Translations under genes and position numbers: made by a program | The notes under the pieces: model-generated | Databases searched by the model: none | What the model saw: the letters and a program-made list of their open reading frames with translations, nothing else | What the model was told of the DNA's origin: nothing | Assembly: GCF_000383955.1 (NCBI RefSeq) | Contig: NZ_KB913013.1 | Span: 2,958,694-3,022,693 of the forward strand | Direction of reading: 5' to 3' | Length of the DNA: 64,000 bases | From: Rudanella lutea DSM 19387 | GTDB taxonomy: Bacteria > Bacteroidota > Bacteroidia > Cytophagales > Spirosomataceae | Part shown: positions 7,837 to 16,572 of the stretch, piece by piece | How positions within the stretch are numbered: position 1 is the first letter of the stretch | How the letters are laid out: each line of letters starts with the position of its first letter

Positions 7837-7884
7837 GGAGAAGGGTGAACGGTATTTAGCACCGGCGCCCCTTTTCCCTTCTCC
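7837..7884. repeat. Purine-word inverted repeat between kinase and galU
   Basis: A 9-bp perfect stem GGAGAAGGG (7837-7845 with 7876-7884). The flanks extend the pairing imperfectly, because the left side is iterated GA-rich words and the right side iterated TC-rich words. It lies in the 82-base gap before galU and may be an attenuator or partial terminator. Confidence 0.5.
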
Positions 7885-7905
7885 CTGTTCCTTTATCCTC
7901 AAATT

Positions 7906-8772
7906 ATGATTCGTAAAGCCGTTATCCCAGCCGCTGGTCTGGGCACCCGATTCCTGCCTGCCACCAAGGCACAGCCCAAAGAAATGCTGCCCATCATCGA
8001 CCGGCCCACTATTCAGTATGTGGTGCAGGAAGCCGTTGACTCGGGTATTGAAGACATTCTGATCATCACCGGTAAGGGCAAGCGGGCCATCGAAGACCAT
8101 TTCGACCGCAACTACGAGCTGGAAGAGCGACTCGAAGAGAAAGAAGATCAGATGCTGCTCAACGAAATGCGTCGGCTGTCGGACATGGCCAACATTCATT
8201 ATGTACGGCAACGGCAGCTCAACGGCCTCGGCGACGCGATCCGCTACGCCCGGCACCACGTGGGCAACGAGGCTTTTGCGGTGCTGCTCGGCGACACCAT
8301 CATGGATGCCGTGATTCCGGTAACCCAGCAGCTCCTCGACACCTACGAGCAGTACGGCGGGTCGGTGATTGCGGTGGAAGAAGTGCCCCACGAGAAGGTA
8401 AACCGGTACGGTATTGTGGGCGGCAGTGCCCTCAGCGACCGGATTATGGCCCTCGATCAGCTGGTGGAGAAACCAGCCGTAAACGAAGCCCCCTCTAACC
8501 TCGCCATTGCGGGCCGGTACGTGCTTACGCCCGGTATTTTTGCGGCCCTCGACCAGACCGAAATGGGCAAAAACGGCGAACTCCAGCTCACCGACGCCAT
8601 GCAGCTGCTCCTCCGGCGCGAGAACCTGTACGCCCACCGGATCGAAGGCAAGCGGCACGACATTGGCAACAAGCTCGACTTCCTGAAAACAACCGTCGAG
8701 TTTGCCCTGAAGCGCCCCGAGTTTGCCGAGCCCTTCCGCAAGTTTTTGAAAGAAATCACGGCTGACCAGTAA
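7906..8772 (+). CDS. galU: UTP-glucose-1-phosphate uridylyltransferase
   Basis: A 288-residue cytoplasmic enzyme that makes UDP-glucose from UTP and glucose-1-phosphate, a precursor for glycans and surface polysaccharides. The N-terminal nucleotide-binding signature AAGLGTRFLPATKAQPKEML is complete, followed by DRPTIQYVVQEAVDSGI, and later VEEVPHEKVNRYGIV and GRYVLTPGIF, all typical of GalU. Length is normal. It lies 82 bases after the glucuronokinase-like gene, so both probably feed UDP-sugar synthesis. Confidence 0.95.
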   Translation: MIRKAVIPAAGLGTRFLPATKAQPKEMLPIIDRPTIQYVVQEAVDSGIEDILIITGKGKRAIEDHFDRNYELEERLEEKEDQMLLNEMRRLSDMANIHYVRQRQLNGLGDAIRYARHHVGNEAFAVLLGDTIMDAVIPVTQQLLDTYEQYGGSVIAVEEVPHEKVNRYGIVGGSALSDRIMALDQLVEKPAVNEAPSNLAIAGRYVLTPGIFAALDQTEMGKNGELQLTDAMQLLLRRENLYAHRIEGKRHDIGNKLDFLKTTVEFALKRPEFAEPFRKFLKEITADQ

Positions 8773-8882
8773 GCGACCCGCTTGCGCACGGGTAGAGCCG
8801 ATTTTAACAACTCTTTTTAACGCGTGAAGCCTGTTTGTAGGCTTTATGTACAACAGGGATAAACGAATATTAAATTACCTTC

Positions 8883-9590
8883 ATGAAATACCTTAAACAC
8901 ACAACCCTGGCATTGGCTGCTTTTGCAATGCTCTTCACGGCCGATGCCGACGCCCGTCCGAAAAAAGGAAAATGGGAAAAGTTGTTCGACGGCAAGTCGC
9001 TGGCGGGCTGGCATACCTACAAAAAAGCCGGTCAGCCTGTTTCGGATAAATGGACCGTTGAAGATGGCGCTATTCATTTCACCGGCGGCCGGGGTGCGGG
9101 CGATTTGGTGACGGATAAAGAATACGGCGACTTTGAGCTGGAGATCGAATGGAAGATTTCGGAGAAGGGTAATAGCGGGATTATTTACCACGTCAGCGAA
9201 GACCCCAAATACGGTGCTACCTACAGCACTGGTCCCGAAATGCAGGTACTCGACGACGCCAAGCACCCCGACTCATTTGCCGGATCGGCGGGTAACCACA
9301 AAGCAGGCTCACTGTACGACATGTTGCCCCCCAACGACCTGACGGCTGTGAAGCCCGCTGGTGAGTGGAACAAGGCTAAGCTCGTGATTAAAAACGGCCG
9401 CGCCGAGCACTACCTGAACGGCAAGAAAATTGTGGAATACGCAACCAATGGCCCTGAGTGGGACAAAATGGTGGCCAACAGCAAGTTTAAGAGCTGGGAA
9501 GGCTTCGGTAAATTCGCCAAAGGCCACCTGGCCCTGCAAGACCACGGCGACAAAGTTTGGTATCGGAACATCCGGATTCGCGAATTATAA
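8883..9590 (+). CDS. Secreted DUF1080 (3-keto-disaccharide hydrolase-like) protein
   Basis: A 235-residue exported protein with a signal peptide (about residues 1-24, cleaved near ADA) and one DUF1080 domain, a concanavalin-like beta-sandwich fold. Family hallmarks are WEKLFDGKSLAGWH near the N-terminus, GDFELEIEWKISEKGNSGI in the middle, and the ending GHLALQDHGDKVWYRNIRIRE. Some DUF1080 proteins hydrolyse 3-keto-glycosides; whether this one is catalytic cannot be seen. The TIM-barrel gene follows, so the two may act on the same modified sugar outside the cytoplasm. Confidence 0.9.
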   Translation: MKYLKHTTLALAAFAMLFTADADARPKKGKWEKLFDGKSLAGWHTYKKAGQPVSDKWTVEDGAIHFTGGRGAGDLVTDKEYGDFELEIEWKISEKGNSGIIYHVSEDPKYGATYSTGPEMQVLDDAKHPDSFAGSAGNHKAGSLYDMLPPNDLTAVKPAGEWNKAKLVIKNGRAEHYLNGKKIVEYATNGPEWDKMVANSKFKSWEGFGKFAKGHLALQDHGDKVWYRNIRIREL

Positions 9591-9594
9591 TTGC

Positions 9595-9681
9595 GAATGA
9601 GTGAATGAGCGATTGAGTGAATAGGTAAGCAAGCGTTTTCGTCAGTGGCTACCTTCAACGCATTCGCTCATTCACTCATTC
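9595..9681. repeat. Inverted repeat of GAATGAGT words upstream of the TIM-barrel gene
   Basis: An 18-bp perfect inverted repeat (9595-9612 with 9664-9681). Both arms are tandem 8-nt words (GAATGAGT on the left, TCACTCAT on the right), so the pairing can slip in register. Right-arm words continue to 9696, directly against the ATG at 9697, and occupy the ribosome-binding region. Confidence 0.7.
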
Positions 9682-9696
9682 ACTCATTCACTCATT

Positions 9697-10587
9697 ATGA
9701 AACGCCGAAATGCCCTCAAAACCCTCACCGGCAGTGCCTTCACGCTGTCGCTGACCGACGCCCTCGCTAACCCGATGGAAACAACTCCCGCTATGCCTGC
9801 CCTGAAGGGAAACATTCGCCACTCGGTAAGCCGGTGGTGCTACGGCAGTATCCCGCTCGAAGAGCTCGCCGAGGGCTGCAAGGCCATTGGCATTGAATCT
9901 ATCGAGCTGACCGGCCCCAAAGAGTGGGAAGTGTTGAAGAAATACGGCCTTACCTCGGCCATGGGACAGCCCGATGCCTGGCCCAAAGGATTGGGGCTGC
10001 CCAGCTGTTTCAACAACCCCAAAAACCACGATGCGCTGGTGGCCCTGTACACCGAGCTCATTCCGCAGGCGGCAAGTATGGGTGTTAAAAACCTCATCAC
10101 CTTTTCGGGCAACCGCAACGGCCTGGGCGACTACGAGGGTCTGCTCAACTGCCAGGCTGGTCTGAAAAAGATCATGCCCATTGCTGAAAAGCACGACGTG
10201 ACCATCACTATGGAACTGCTCAGCTCGCGCGATAGCCACCCCGATTACCAGTGCGACAACCCGCAGTGGGGAGCCGTATTGTGCGAAATGGTAGGCTCAC
10301 CCAAGTTCAAGCTGTTGTACGACATTTTCCACATGCAGAGTATGCAGGGCGACCACATCCGCAACATCCGTCGGTATGGGCAGTATTTCAGCCACTACCA
10401 CACGGGCGGCATGCCCGGTCGCCGGGAAATCGACGAGACGCAGGAGATTTATTACCCAGCCATTGTGAAAGCGATTGTGGCCACCGGCTACAAAGGGTTT
10501 ATCGGGCAGGAATACATGCCGACCCCCAAAGACAAGGCCGGTATGCTCGAATCGCTCAAAAAAGGGGTTCAAATCTGCGACGTGTAG
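9697..10587 (+). CDS. Xylose isomerase-like TIM-barrel protein (hydroxypyruvate isomerase type)
   Basis: A 296-residue protein with a Tat-like or lipid-free export leader (MKRRNALKTLTGSAFTLSL) followed by an AP-endonuclease-2/xylose-isomerase-like TIM barrel. Putative metal ligands are in order: Glu in TITMELLSS, Asp/His in LLYDIFHMQ, His in YFSHYHTGG, and Glu in GFIGQEYMP. Related proteins isomerise or epimerise hydroxypyruvate or keto-sugars. It follows the DUF1080 gene and probably works on the same sugar pathway. The translation start is overlain by the word-repeat hairpin. The substrate is unknown. Confidence 0.85.
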   Translation: MKRRNALKTLTGSAFTLSLTDALANPMETTPAMPALKGNIRHSVSRWCYGSIPLEELAEGCKAIGIESIELTGPKEWEVLKKYGLTSAMGQPDAWPKGLGLPSCFNNPKNHDALVALYTELIPQAASMGVKNLITFSGNRNGLGDYEGLLNCQAGLKKIMPIAEKHDVTITMELLSSRDSHPDYQCDNPQWGAVLCEMVGSPKFKLLYDIFHMQSMQGDHIRNIRRYGQYFSHYHTGGMPGRREIDETQEIYYPAIVKAIVATGYKGFIGQEYMPTPKDKAGMLESLKKGVQICDV

Positions 10588-10608
10588 TCAAAGGCCTACG
10601 TACACATT

Positions 10609-10647
10609 CAAAACAGCCCGGCACCAGCTGGGCTGTTTTGCTTTTTT
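10609..10647 (+). terminator. Intrinsic terminator after the TIM-barrel gene
   Basis: An 11-bp perfect stem CAAAACAGCCC (10609-10619 with 10630-10640) is followed by a run of six T. It is 22 bases after the stop at 10587. Confidence 0.9.
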
Positions 10648-10820
10648 CCCGGATGTACTTGTAAATTTTGCGGATAGGCAGGCGTAAAAACGGCCCTCCT
10701 TACGCCTTTGATAGCAAAGCACCAGACAACCTCGGTGGTTCGTAAATCGGTTTGGGTTCGATACCCTGTTGGGGAAGCCCAAAACCAGAAACGACAAACC
10801 AGAAACCACAGTAGAGCACC

Positions 10821-13634
10821 ATGAAGCCGAAACATTTGCTGATCGGGGGTTTGGGTACGGTAGTCCTGCTGTCCTCCTTTTCCATGTTGGGGGTTTTCGA
10901 GCAAAAAGTCGACTATAATACCCAGATCAAGCCCATTCTGAACAAGCAGTGCATTGCCTGTCATGGCGGGGTAAAAAAGACGGCGGGCTTCAGCCTGTTG
11001 TTCCGGCACGAAGCCCTTGCCCCCACCAAATCGGGCAAACCCGCTATTGTTCCCGGCGACGCCGACGCCAGCGAAATGATTCGCCGACTCACGCTCGACG
11101 ATCCCAAAGAGCGGATGCCTCTCGATGGCCCGCCCCTGAGCGAAGAAGAAATCCAGTTGCTGCGCGATTGGGTCGATCAGGGTGCCGAATGGGGCGACCA
11201 TTGGGCCTATACGCCCGTCGAGAAACCCGAAGTCCCCCGACTGGGCTCGTTCTGGAACCGCCTGGGTATTTCTATTCCGGGCATGGCCGAGAGCGACGAA
11301 ACAACCTGGGCGAAAAACGAAATCGATCATTTTGTGCTCGACGGCCTCCGTACCGTTCGGGATACCACCACCGACGCCGAGCTGGCTAAAACCCTGCGCC
11401 CGTCGGCCGAGGCAAGCCGTGCTACTCTACTCCGTCGGGTTTCGCTCGACCTCACGGGCCTGCCACCAACCCCCGAACAGGTGAGCGCGTTTGTCCGTGA
11501 TACATCGCCCGATGCCTACGAGAAACAGGTCGACCGGCTGCTCGCTTCCTCGGCTTACGGCGAAAAATGGGCCGGTATGTGGCTCGACCTCGCCCGGTAT
11601 GCCGACACTAAAGGCTACGAACGTGACCCCGGCCGGCAAATCTGGCGCTACCGCGACTGGCTCATCAAAGCCTTTAACGACGATAAGCCCTACAATCTCT
11701 TCCTGACGGAGCAGCTCGCGGGCGACCTGATGCCCAACCGCGACCCGGTTACGGGCCTTCCGCCCGACGATCAGCTCGTGGCGACCGGGTTTCACCGCAA
11801 CACCATGAACAACGATGAAGGGGGCACCCAGGACGAGGAGTTTCGGGTAGCCGCCGTGATCGACCGGGTCAACACCACCTGGGATGTGTTTGGAGGTACC
11901 ACCTTTGCCTGCGTGCAGTGCCACAGCCACCCTTACGACCCCTTCACGCACGAAGAGTATTACAAATACATGGCGTTTTTCAACAACACCCGCGACGAAG
12001 ACGTCACGACCGATACGCCAACCCTTCGTTTCTACAAAGACAAAGACTCGGTGCGGGTGCAGGAACTTTACAGCTGGATGGGTCGGCTGGCCCCGCCCGG
12101 CCAAACGGCTCAACAACGCCAGTTTTTGCGGACACTGGAGCCTAAATTCAACTCGCACGCGCTCGATCAGTACCAGAAAGCCTCCTTACTCGACGCTAAA
12201 TTTTTCGGGATTTTGCACGAGGGCTCCGGGCGATTACCCAACGTGACCCTGACCGGGCAAAACCGGCTCCTGCTGGCCTGGTCGAACGAAACACCCGGCG
12301 CTACGCTCACCATCCGGCGCGATAGCCTCAACGGCCCCGTGCTGGTGAGCCTGCCCGTACCAGCACCCGCCCGCGATACCGTTCAGATCTTTCCGATACC
12401 CGAAGTAGCCGGGCGGCACAACCTGTTTTTTCGGCTCGATAACCCTAAAGGCGGCAACAAATGGGTGAGCATCAAATGGATTGCCTTTCAGCGCGCCATG
12501 CCCGGCCAACCCGCCGACCGGCTGGGGGCTATTGAAACGGAATACGCGCTGTTGCTTAACAAACGCCCCCAATCAACGCCAATCCTGCTCGATGGCACCG
12601 GCGACCTCGCCCGGGCTACGCAGGTATTTGATCGGGGCAATTGGCTCGTTAAAACCAAACGCGTACAGCCCGACGTACCCAAATCTATTCTGCCCCTCGC
12701 GCCCGGCCTGCCCCGCAACCGACTAGGCCTTGCCCGCTGGATGACCGACCGAAAACACCCCCTCACGGCCCGCGTAGCCGTCAATCGGTTTTGGGAACAG
12801 TTGTTCGGTACGGGCCTGGTCGAAACCGTTGAAGACCTCGGAACACAGGGCAGCACGCCCACACACCGCGCCTTGCTCGATTACTTAGCCGCCGAGTTTA
12901 TGGAAACCGACGGCTGGCGGGTAAAGAAAATGCTCCGGCGCATGGTGCTTTCGGCTACGTACCGGCAGCAATCGGCGGCCTCAGCGGCTCTGGTTGCGGC
13001 CGACCCCACCAACAAATACCTCGCACGGGGGCCACGGGTGCGGCTGGCGGCCGAGCAGGTACGCGATCAGGCTCTGGCTGTGAGTGGCTTGCTCAACCCT
13101 AAAATGTATGGCCCCAGCGTGATGCCCCCGCAGCCCGACGGTATCTGGCAGTCGCCTTATAACGGCGAAAGCTGGAAACTGAGCGATGCCACCGACCGTA
13201 ACCGCCGGGCGCTGTACACCTACTGGAAACGCACGGCCCCCTACCCCTCCATGATTACGTTTGACAGCCCGAGCCGCGAGTTTTGTCAGGTTCGGCGGCT
13301 TCGTACCAACACACCCCTTCAGGCGCTGGTAACCCTCAACGACCCGGTGTACGTAGAAGCCGCCCAGACCCTGGCCGACTGCGTTCGTGAACAGGCCCGC
13401 ACACCCGAGGAACAGATCAAAGCCGCGTTTCGGCGGGTGGCCCTGCGTGAAATTGAGCCGCGCAAACTCGCGGTGCTCCTCCGGCTATACCGCAACACGG
13501 AGCAACACTACCGGCAACACCCCGACGAGGCTCAGCAACTGATGGGATTCGAGCGGGCAAGCCCGGCTCTGGCTGCCCTCACGGTGACGACCAACACGGT
13601 ATTGAATCTGGACGAAGTGATTACCAAAGAATAA
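10821..13634 (+). CDS. PSD1 protein: cytochrome c + DUF1549 + DUF1553
   Basis: A 937-residue exported protein of the planctomycete-type PSCyt1/PSCyt2/PSD1 architecture. After an N-terminal hydrophobic segment (residues 7-26) comes a PSCyt1 haem domain with CIACH at 44-48 and its distal region (PGDADASEMIRRL, RMPLDGPPL). A DUF1549 domain follows at about 165-375 (GLPPTPEQV, WLDLARYADTKGYERD), then a middle beta-rich insert at about 460-560. The C-terminal DUF1553 domain is at about 620-900 (NRLGLARWMTDRKHPLTARV, RRLRTNTPLQALVTLNDP). The catalytic role is not established. DUF1501 follows downstream and normally accompanies this family, so they probably form one unit, although a 335-base repeat-bearing gap separates them. 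Confidence 0.93.
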   Translation: MKPKHLLIGGLGTVVLLSSFSMLGVFEQKVDYNTQIKPILNKQCIACHGGVKKTAGFSLLFRHEALAPTKSGKPAIVPGDADASEMIRRLTLDDPKERMPLDGPPLSEEEIQLLRDWVDQGAEWGDHWAYTPVEKPEVPRLGSFWNRLGISIPGMAESDETTWAKNEIDHFVLDGLRTVRDTTTDAELAKTLRPSAEASRATLLRRVSLDLTGLPPTPEQVSAFVRDTSPDAYEKQVDRLLASSAYGEKWAGMWLDLARYADTKGYERDPGRQIWRYRDWLIKAFNDDKPYNLFLTEQLAGDLMPNRDPVTGLPPDDQLVATGFHRNTMNNDEGGTQDEEFRVAAVIDRVNTTWDVFGGTTFACVQCHSHPYDPFTHEEYYKYMAFFNNTRDEDVTTDTPTLRFYKDKDSVRVQELYSWMGRLAPPGQTAQQRQFLRTLEPKFNSHALDQYQKASLLDAKFFGILHEGSGRLPNVTLTGQNRLLLAWSNETPGATLTIRRDSLNGPVLVSLPVPAPARDTVQIFPIPEVAGRHNLFFRLDNPKGGNKWVSIKWIAFQRAMPGQPADRLGAIETEYALLLNKRPQSTPILLDGTGDLARATQVFDRGNWLVKTKRVQPDVPKSILPLAPGLPRNRLGLARWMTDRKHPLTARVAVNRFWEQLFGTGLVETVEDLGTQGSTPTHRALLDYLAAEFMETDGWRVKKMLRRMVLSATYRQQSAASAALVAADPTNKYLARGPRVRLAAEQVRDQALAVSGLLNPKMYGPSVMPPQPDGIWQSPYNGESWKLSDATDRNRRALYTYWKRTAPYPSMITFDSPSREFCQVRRLRTNTPLQALVTLNDPVYVEAAQTLADCVREQARTPEEQIKAAFRRVALREIEPRKLAVLLRLYRNTEQHYRQHPDEAQQLMGFERASPALAALTVTTNTVLNLDEVITKE

Positions 13635-13646
13635 CGATGTGTAATG

Positions 13647-13885
13647 GGGTTTAGGACAAGTTTTTTGACAGGATTACAGGATGTACAAGATTATTTGGTT
13701 CTTCCGAATGTGTAGTGGATGCTTGGCGAAACTGGTAGCTCTGGCCTGACGGCCCTCCGGCCGACCCGGCGGACCGCCAGGCCAGAGCTATACAACTCCA
13801 CTATAAAATCGGAAGAACCGATTCTTTTTAGGGAAGAAAATCCTGTACATCCTGTAATCCTGTCAAAAAAACTTATCCTAAACCC
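13647..13885. repeat. Nested inverted-repeat element of about 240 bp
   Basis: The 335-base gap between the PSD1 and DUF1501 genes holds no gene but a large composite palindrome. Outer arms of 40-41 bp (13647-13686 with 13845-13885) match except for one substitution and one extra T. They contain words of the type GACAGGATTACAGGAT. Inside lie two more pairs: GGTTCTTCCGA 13697-13707 with 13809-13819, and TAGCTCTGGCCTG 13736-13748 with 13778-13790. The core is very GC-rich. It looks like one repeat element inserted in another, or a large cruciform or terminator structure. No transposase is nearby. Confidence 0.8.
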
Positions 13886-13969
13886 TGTGTAATGTGTAAT
13901 GTTTTTAACCACTAATGTACGTATCGGTCGCTGTACTCTGTTTTCAGGCGGCTGTGGGTAGGGTAAGAC

Positions 13970-15463
13970 ATGGAAAAGCTTCTCAAAGAACTTCAGCAGG
14001 CCGCTTTGCAGCGCGAAACCCGGCGTCATTTTTTCCAGACCTGCTCCACGGGTCTGGGGGCTATGGCTCTTGGCTCCTTTTTGAGTAGTTGCGGCTGGGG
14101 AGGTAGCCAAACAGCACCCGCAGCGGGGTTGGCCGGGCCTACCGAACCCATGACACCCCGGCCGGCCCAGTTCAGCCCGAAGGCCAAACGGGTGATTTAC
14201 ATTCACATGGCCGGCTCGCCGAGTCAGCTCGAACTGTTTGATTACAAACCCGAACTGGTCAAATACCACGGCCGCGACTGCCCGCAGGAGCTACTCGAGG
14301 GTAAAAAATTTGCGTTTATCCGGGGGATACCCAAAATGCTCGGGCCGCAGGGAAAGTTTGCCCAGTACGGGCAGTCGGGCGCGTGGCTCTCCGATTACCT
14401 GCCCCATTTGCAGGGCGTTGTCGACGAAATCAGTTTTCTCAAAGCCATGCACACCGACCAGTTCAACCACGCCCCCGCGCAGTTGCTTATGCACACGGGT
14501 AGCGCCCGATTGGGTCGGCCCAGTATTGGCTCGTGGGTTACCTACGGGCTGGGCTCCGAAAACGACGACCTGCCCGGCTTTGTGGTGCTGGCCTCCGGCG
14601 GCAAACAGCCCGACGCTGGCAAGTCGGTATGGGGCAGCGGGTTTCTGCCCACGGTGTACCAGGGTGTGCAGTGCCGTACGGATGGCGACCCCGTGCTGTA
14701 TGTGTCGGACCCGGCCGGTATGAACCGCGATATTCGGAAACAAACCATCGACGCCATCACCGAAATCAACCAGCAGGCTTACAACGAGGTCAACGACCCG
14801 GAGATTCTAACCCGAATCAGTCAGTATGAGCTGGCTTTTCGGATGCAGATGTCCGTACCCGACGCCATGGACATCAAAAGCGAGCCGCAGTACATCATGG
14901 ACCTGTACGGAGCCGACCCCAATGTTGGGTCGTTTGCCCGCAACTGCCTGTTGGCCCGGCGGCTGGTTGAGCGCGGAGTGCGGTTTGTGCAATTGTTCGA
15001 TTGGGGCTGGGATACGCACGGCACGAGCGCCGACGGGGCCCTCGAAATCGGCCTGAAAAACAAATGCCGGGAGTCGGATCAGGCGGTGGCCGGTTTGCTC
15101 AAGGACCTCAAACAGCGCGGCCTGCTCGACGATACGCTTGTGGTGTGGGGCGGGGAGTTTGGCCGCACGCCCATGCAGGAAAACCGCGACGGTCTAACGC
15201 TACCGTTTATGGGTCGGGATCACCACCTCGATGCGTTTACGGTCTGGATGGCAGGCGGGGGAGTTCGGAAAGGATTCAGCTACGGCGAAACCGACGATAT
15301 TGGGTACTATGGCGTGAAAGACAAGGTACACGTACACGATTTGCACGCCACTATTTTGCACCTGTTAGGTTTTGACCATGAACAACTTACATACCCTTTT
15401 CAGGGCCGCTCGTTTCGCCTGACCGATGTCGCCGGGAAAGTGGTAAAACCTATACTTGCTTAG
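13970..15463 (+). CDS. DUF1501 domain protein (sulfatase-like fold)
   Basis: A 497-residue exported protein of the DUF1501 family, related in fold to alkaline phosphatase/sulfatase-type proteins. The N-terminus has a Tat-like leader (ETRRHFFQTCSTGLGAMALG). Typical signatures are YIHMAGSPSQLELFDYKPEL, FNHAPAQLLMHTGSARLGRP and VVWGGEFGRTPMQENRDG near the end. DUF1501 genes normally sit beside PSD1 (DUF1549/DUF1553) genes, as here. Biochemical activity is not established. The start is the first ATG giving an intact leader. Confidence 0.92.
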   Translation: MEKLLKELQQAALQRETRRHFFQTCSTGLGAMALGSFLSSCGWGGSQTAPAAGLAGPTEPMTPRPAQFSPKAKRVIYIHMAGSPSQLELFDYKPELVKYHGRDCPQELLEGKKFAFIRGIPKMLGPQGKFAQYGQSGAWLSDYLPHLQGVVDEISFLKAMHTDQFNHAPAQLLMHTGSARLGRPSIGSWVTYGLGSENDDLPGFVVLASGGKQPDAGKSVWGSGFLPTVYQGVQCRTDGDPVLYVSDPAGMNRDIRKQTIDAITEINQQAYNEVNDPEILTRISQYELAFRMQMSVPDAMDIKSEPQYIMDLYGADPNVGSFARNCLLARRLVERGVRFVQLFDWGWDTHGTSADGALEIGLKNKCRESDQAVAGLLKDLKQRGLLDDTLVVWGGEFGRTPMQENRDGLTLPFMGRDHHLDAFTVWMAGGGVRKGFSYGETDDIGYYGVKDKVHVHDLHATILHLLGFDHEQLTYPFQGRSFRLTDVAGKVVKPILA

Positions 15464-15514
15464 CGAAAAAGTACAAATTCTTGACCGAATGCTAAGTAAA
15501 TAGTGAAACAAACG

Positions 15515-15522
15515 TAATTTTG
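15515..15522 (+). promoter_or_regulatory. Candidate -7 box TAATTTTG for the OmpA gene
   Basis: An exact TAnnTTTG match 48 bases before the ATG at 15571, inside an AT-rich gap after the DUF1501 stop. It also argues that translation does not begin upstream at 15520. Confidence 0.5.
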
Positions 15523-15570
15523 TTATCGTTTAACAAATTCAACCTCCTGTTTTTGTTTGTTTTAAACCAT

Positions 15571-16458
15571 ATGAAACAAGCCATCTATGTGTTGGTAGCA
15601 ATGTCGCTGCTATCATCCTGCGTTAGCAAGAAAAAACTGACTCAATTGCAGTCAAGCTACAATGAATTAGAGAACGCCCGTAACAAGGCAGTTGCTGATT
15701 TGAGCGACTGTGACCGCAAGTTGACGGGCCTCCAGTCGGACCTGCGTACCCGTGACACGGATCTGGCCACCAACAAAACCCGGATCGCCGAACTGGAATC
15801 CCAACTGGCTGACCTGCGCAAGAACAATAACAGCCTGATCGACCGGATGGCCGATCTGTCGGTAGTAAGCAAGCAAGGTGCCGAGAGCATCAAGAAATCG
15901 CTTGAAGTACTGAACGAGCAAACCAAGCAGGTAAACAACCTGAACCAGTCGATTCAGCGGAAAGACTCACTGAACCTGGCCCTGGTAATGAGCCTGAAGC
16001 GGTCACTCGCCGATGTAAACGATCAGGACATTCAGGTAGAGGTTAAGAAAGGCGTTGTGTACGTTTCGATTGCCGACAAACTGCTGTTCGCATCGGGCCG
16101 GTACGAAGTGAACAAAGCGGCTGAGGCCGTTCTGGGCAAAGTAGCGTCGGTAGTAAATGACCACAAAGAGCTGGACGTTCTGGTACAGGGCCACACAGAC
16201 GTTGTCCCCATCGCGGGTGAGTTTGTGAAAGACAACTGGGACCTGAGCGTAATGCGCGCTACATCGGTTGTTCGGTTGCTGCAAAGCAAGTTCAGCGTAG
16301 CTCCTGAGCGTCTGACGGCCGGTGGCCGGGGCGAGTACGAGCCTAAAGATGATAACGCTACCGCAACGGGTCGGAAAACGAACCGCCGGACGGAGATCAT
16401 CCTGACGCCGAAACTCGATCAGTTCTTCAACCTGCTTACGGCTGGTCAGGGCAAATAA
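15571..16458 (+). CDS. OmpA-family peptidoglycan-binding lipoprotein
   Basis: A 295-residue lipoprotein with signal peptide and lipobox (MSLLSSC, Cys about residue 16). A long coiled coil follows (about 20-150; LQSSYNELENARNKAVADL and LESQLADLRKNNNSL), then a C-terminal OmpA domain (about 175-285). The OmpA domain has the usual VQGHTDVVPI, NWDLSVMRATSVVRLL and AGGRGEYEP motifs for binding the peptidoglycan peptide. It probably links the outer membrane to the cell wall. The start at 15571 gives a normal lipoprotein leader; the upstream open frame overlaps the promoter box. A strong terminator follows. Confidence 0.93.
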   Translation: MKQAIYVLVAMSLLSSCVSKKKLTQLQSSYNELENARNKAVADLSDCDRKLTGLQSDLRTRDTDLATNKTRIAELESQLADLRKNNNSLIDRMADLSVVSKQGAESIKKSLEVLNEQTKQVNNLNQSIQRKDSLNLALVMSLKRSLADVNDQDIQVEVKKGVVYVSIADKLLFASGRYEVNKAAEAVLGKVASVVNDHKELDVLVQGHTDVVPIAGEFVKDNWDLSVMRATSVVRLLQSKFSVAPERLTAGGRGEYEPKDDNATATGRKTNRRTEIILTPKLDQFFNLLTAGQGK

Positions 16459-16476
16459 GCCCATCCTTCCCAATAC

Positions 16477-16511
16477 AAAAGCGGCCCCGCCATAGTCGGG
16501 GCCGCTTTTTT
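16477..16511 (+). terminator. Strong intrinsic terminator after the OmpA gene
   Basis: A 13-bp perfect GC-rich stem (16477-16489 with 16497-16509, 7-nt loop) ends in a run of six T. Confidence 0.95.
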
Positions 16512-16572
16512 GGTTTCCGCCAGTTGCATCGTTGGCGATTGTGTGGCAATTTCCCGGATAAACTCTTACGCT

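Noticed and set aside
8804-8820. TTAA pair upstream of the DUF1080 gene as a member of the TTAA array class
   Set aside because: The spacing is 13 bases, not 11, and no third site follows.
7816-8853. A 345-codon open frame antisense to galU
   Set aside because: galU is unmistakable on the other strand, and the antisense protein shows no recognisable features.
9661-9696. Tandem TCACTCAT words as a CRISPR array
   Set aside because: The units are 8 bases with no spacers and no cas genes nearby. They are arms of an inverted repeat.
10755-10800. A tRNA T-arm-like GGTTCGATACC stretch
   Set aside because: The stem around it has mismatches, and no acceptor, D-arm or anticodon arm of the right length can be built around it.
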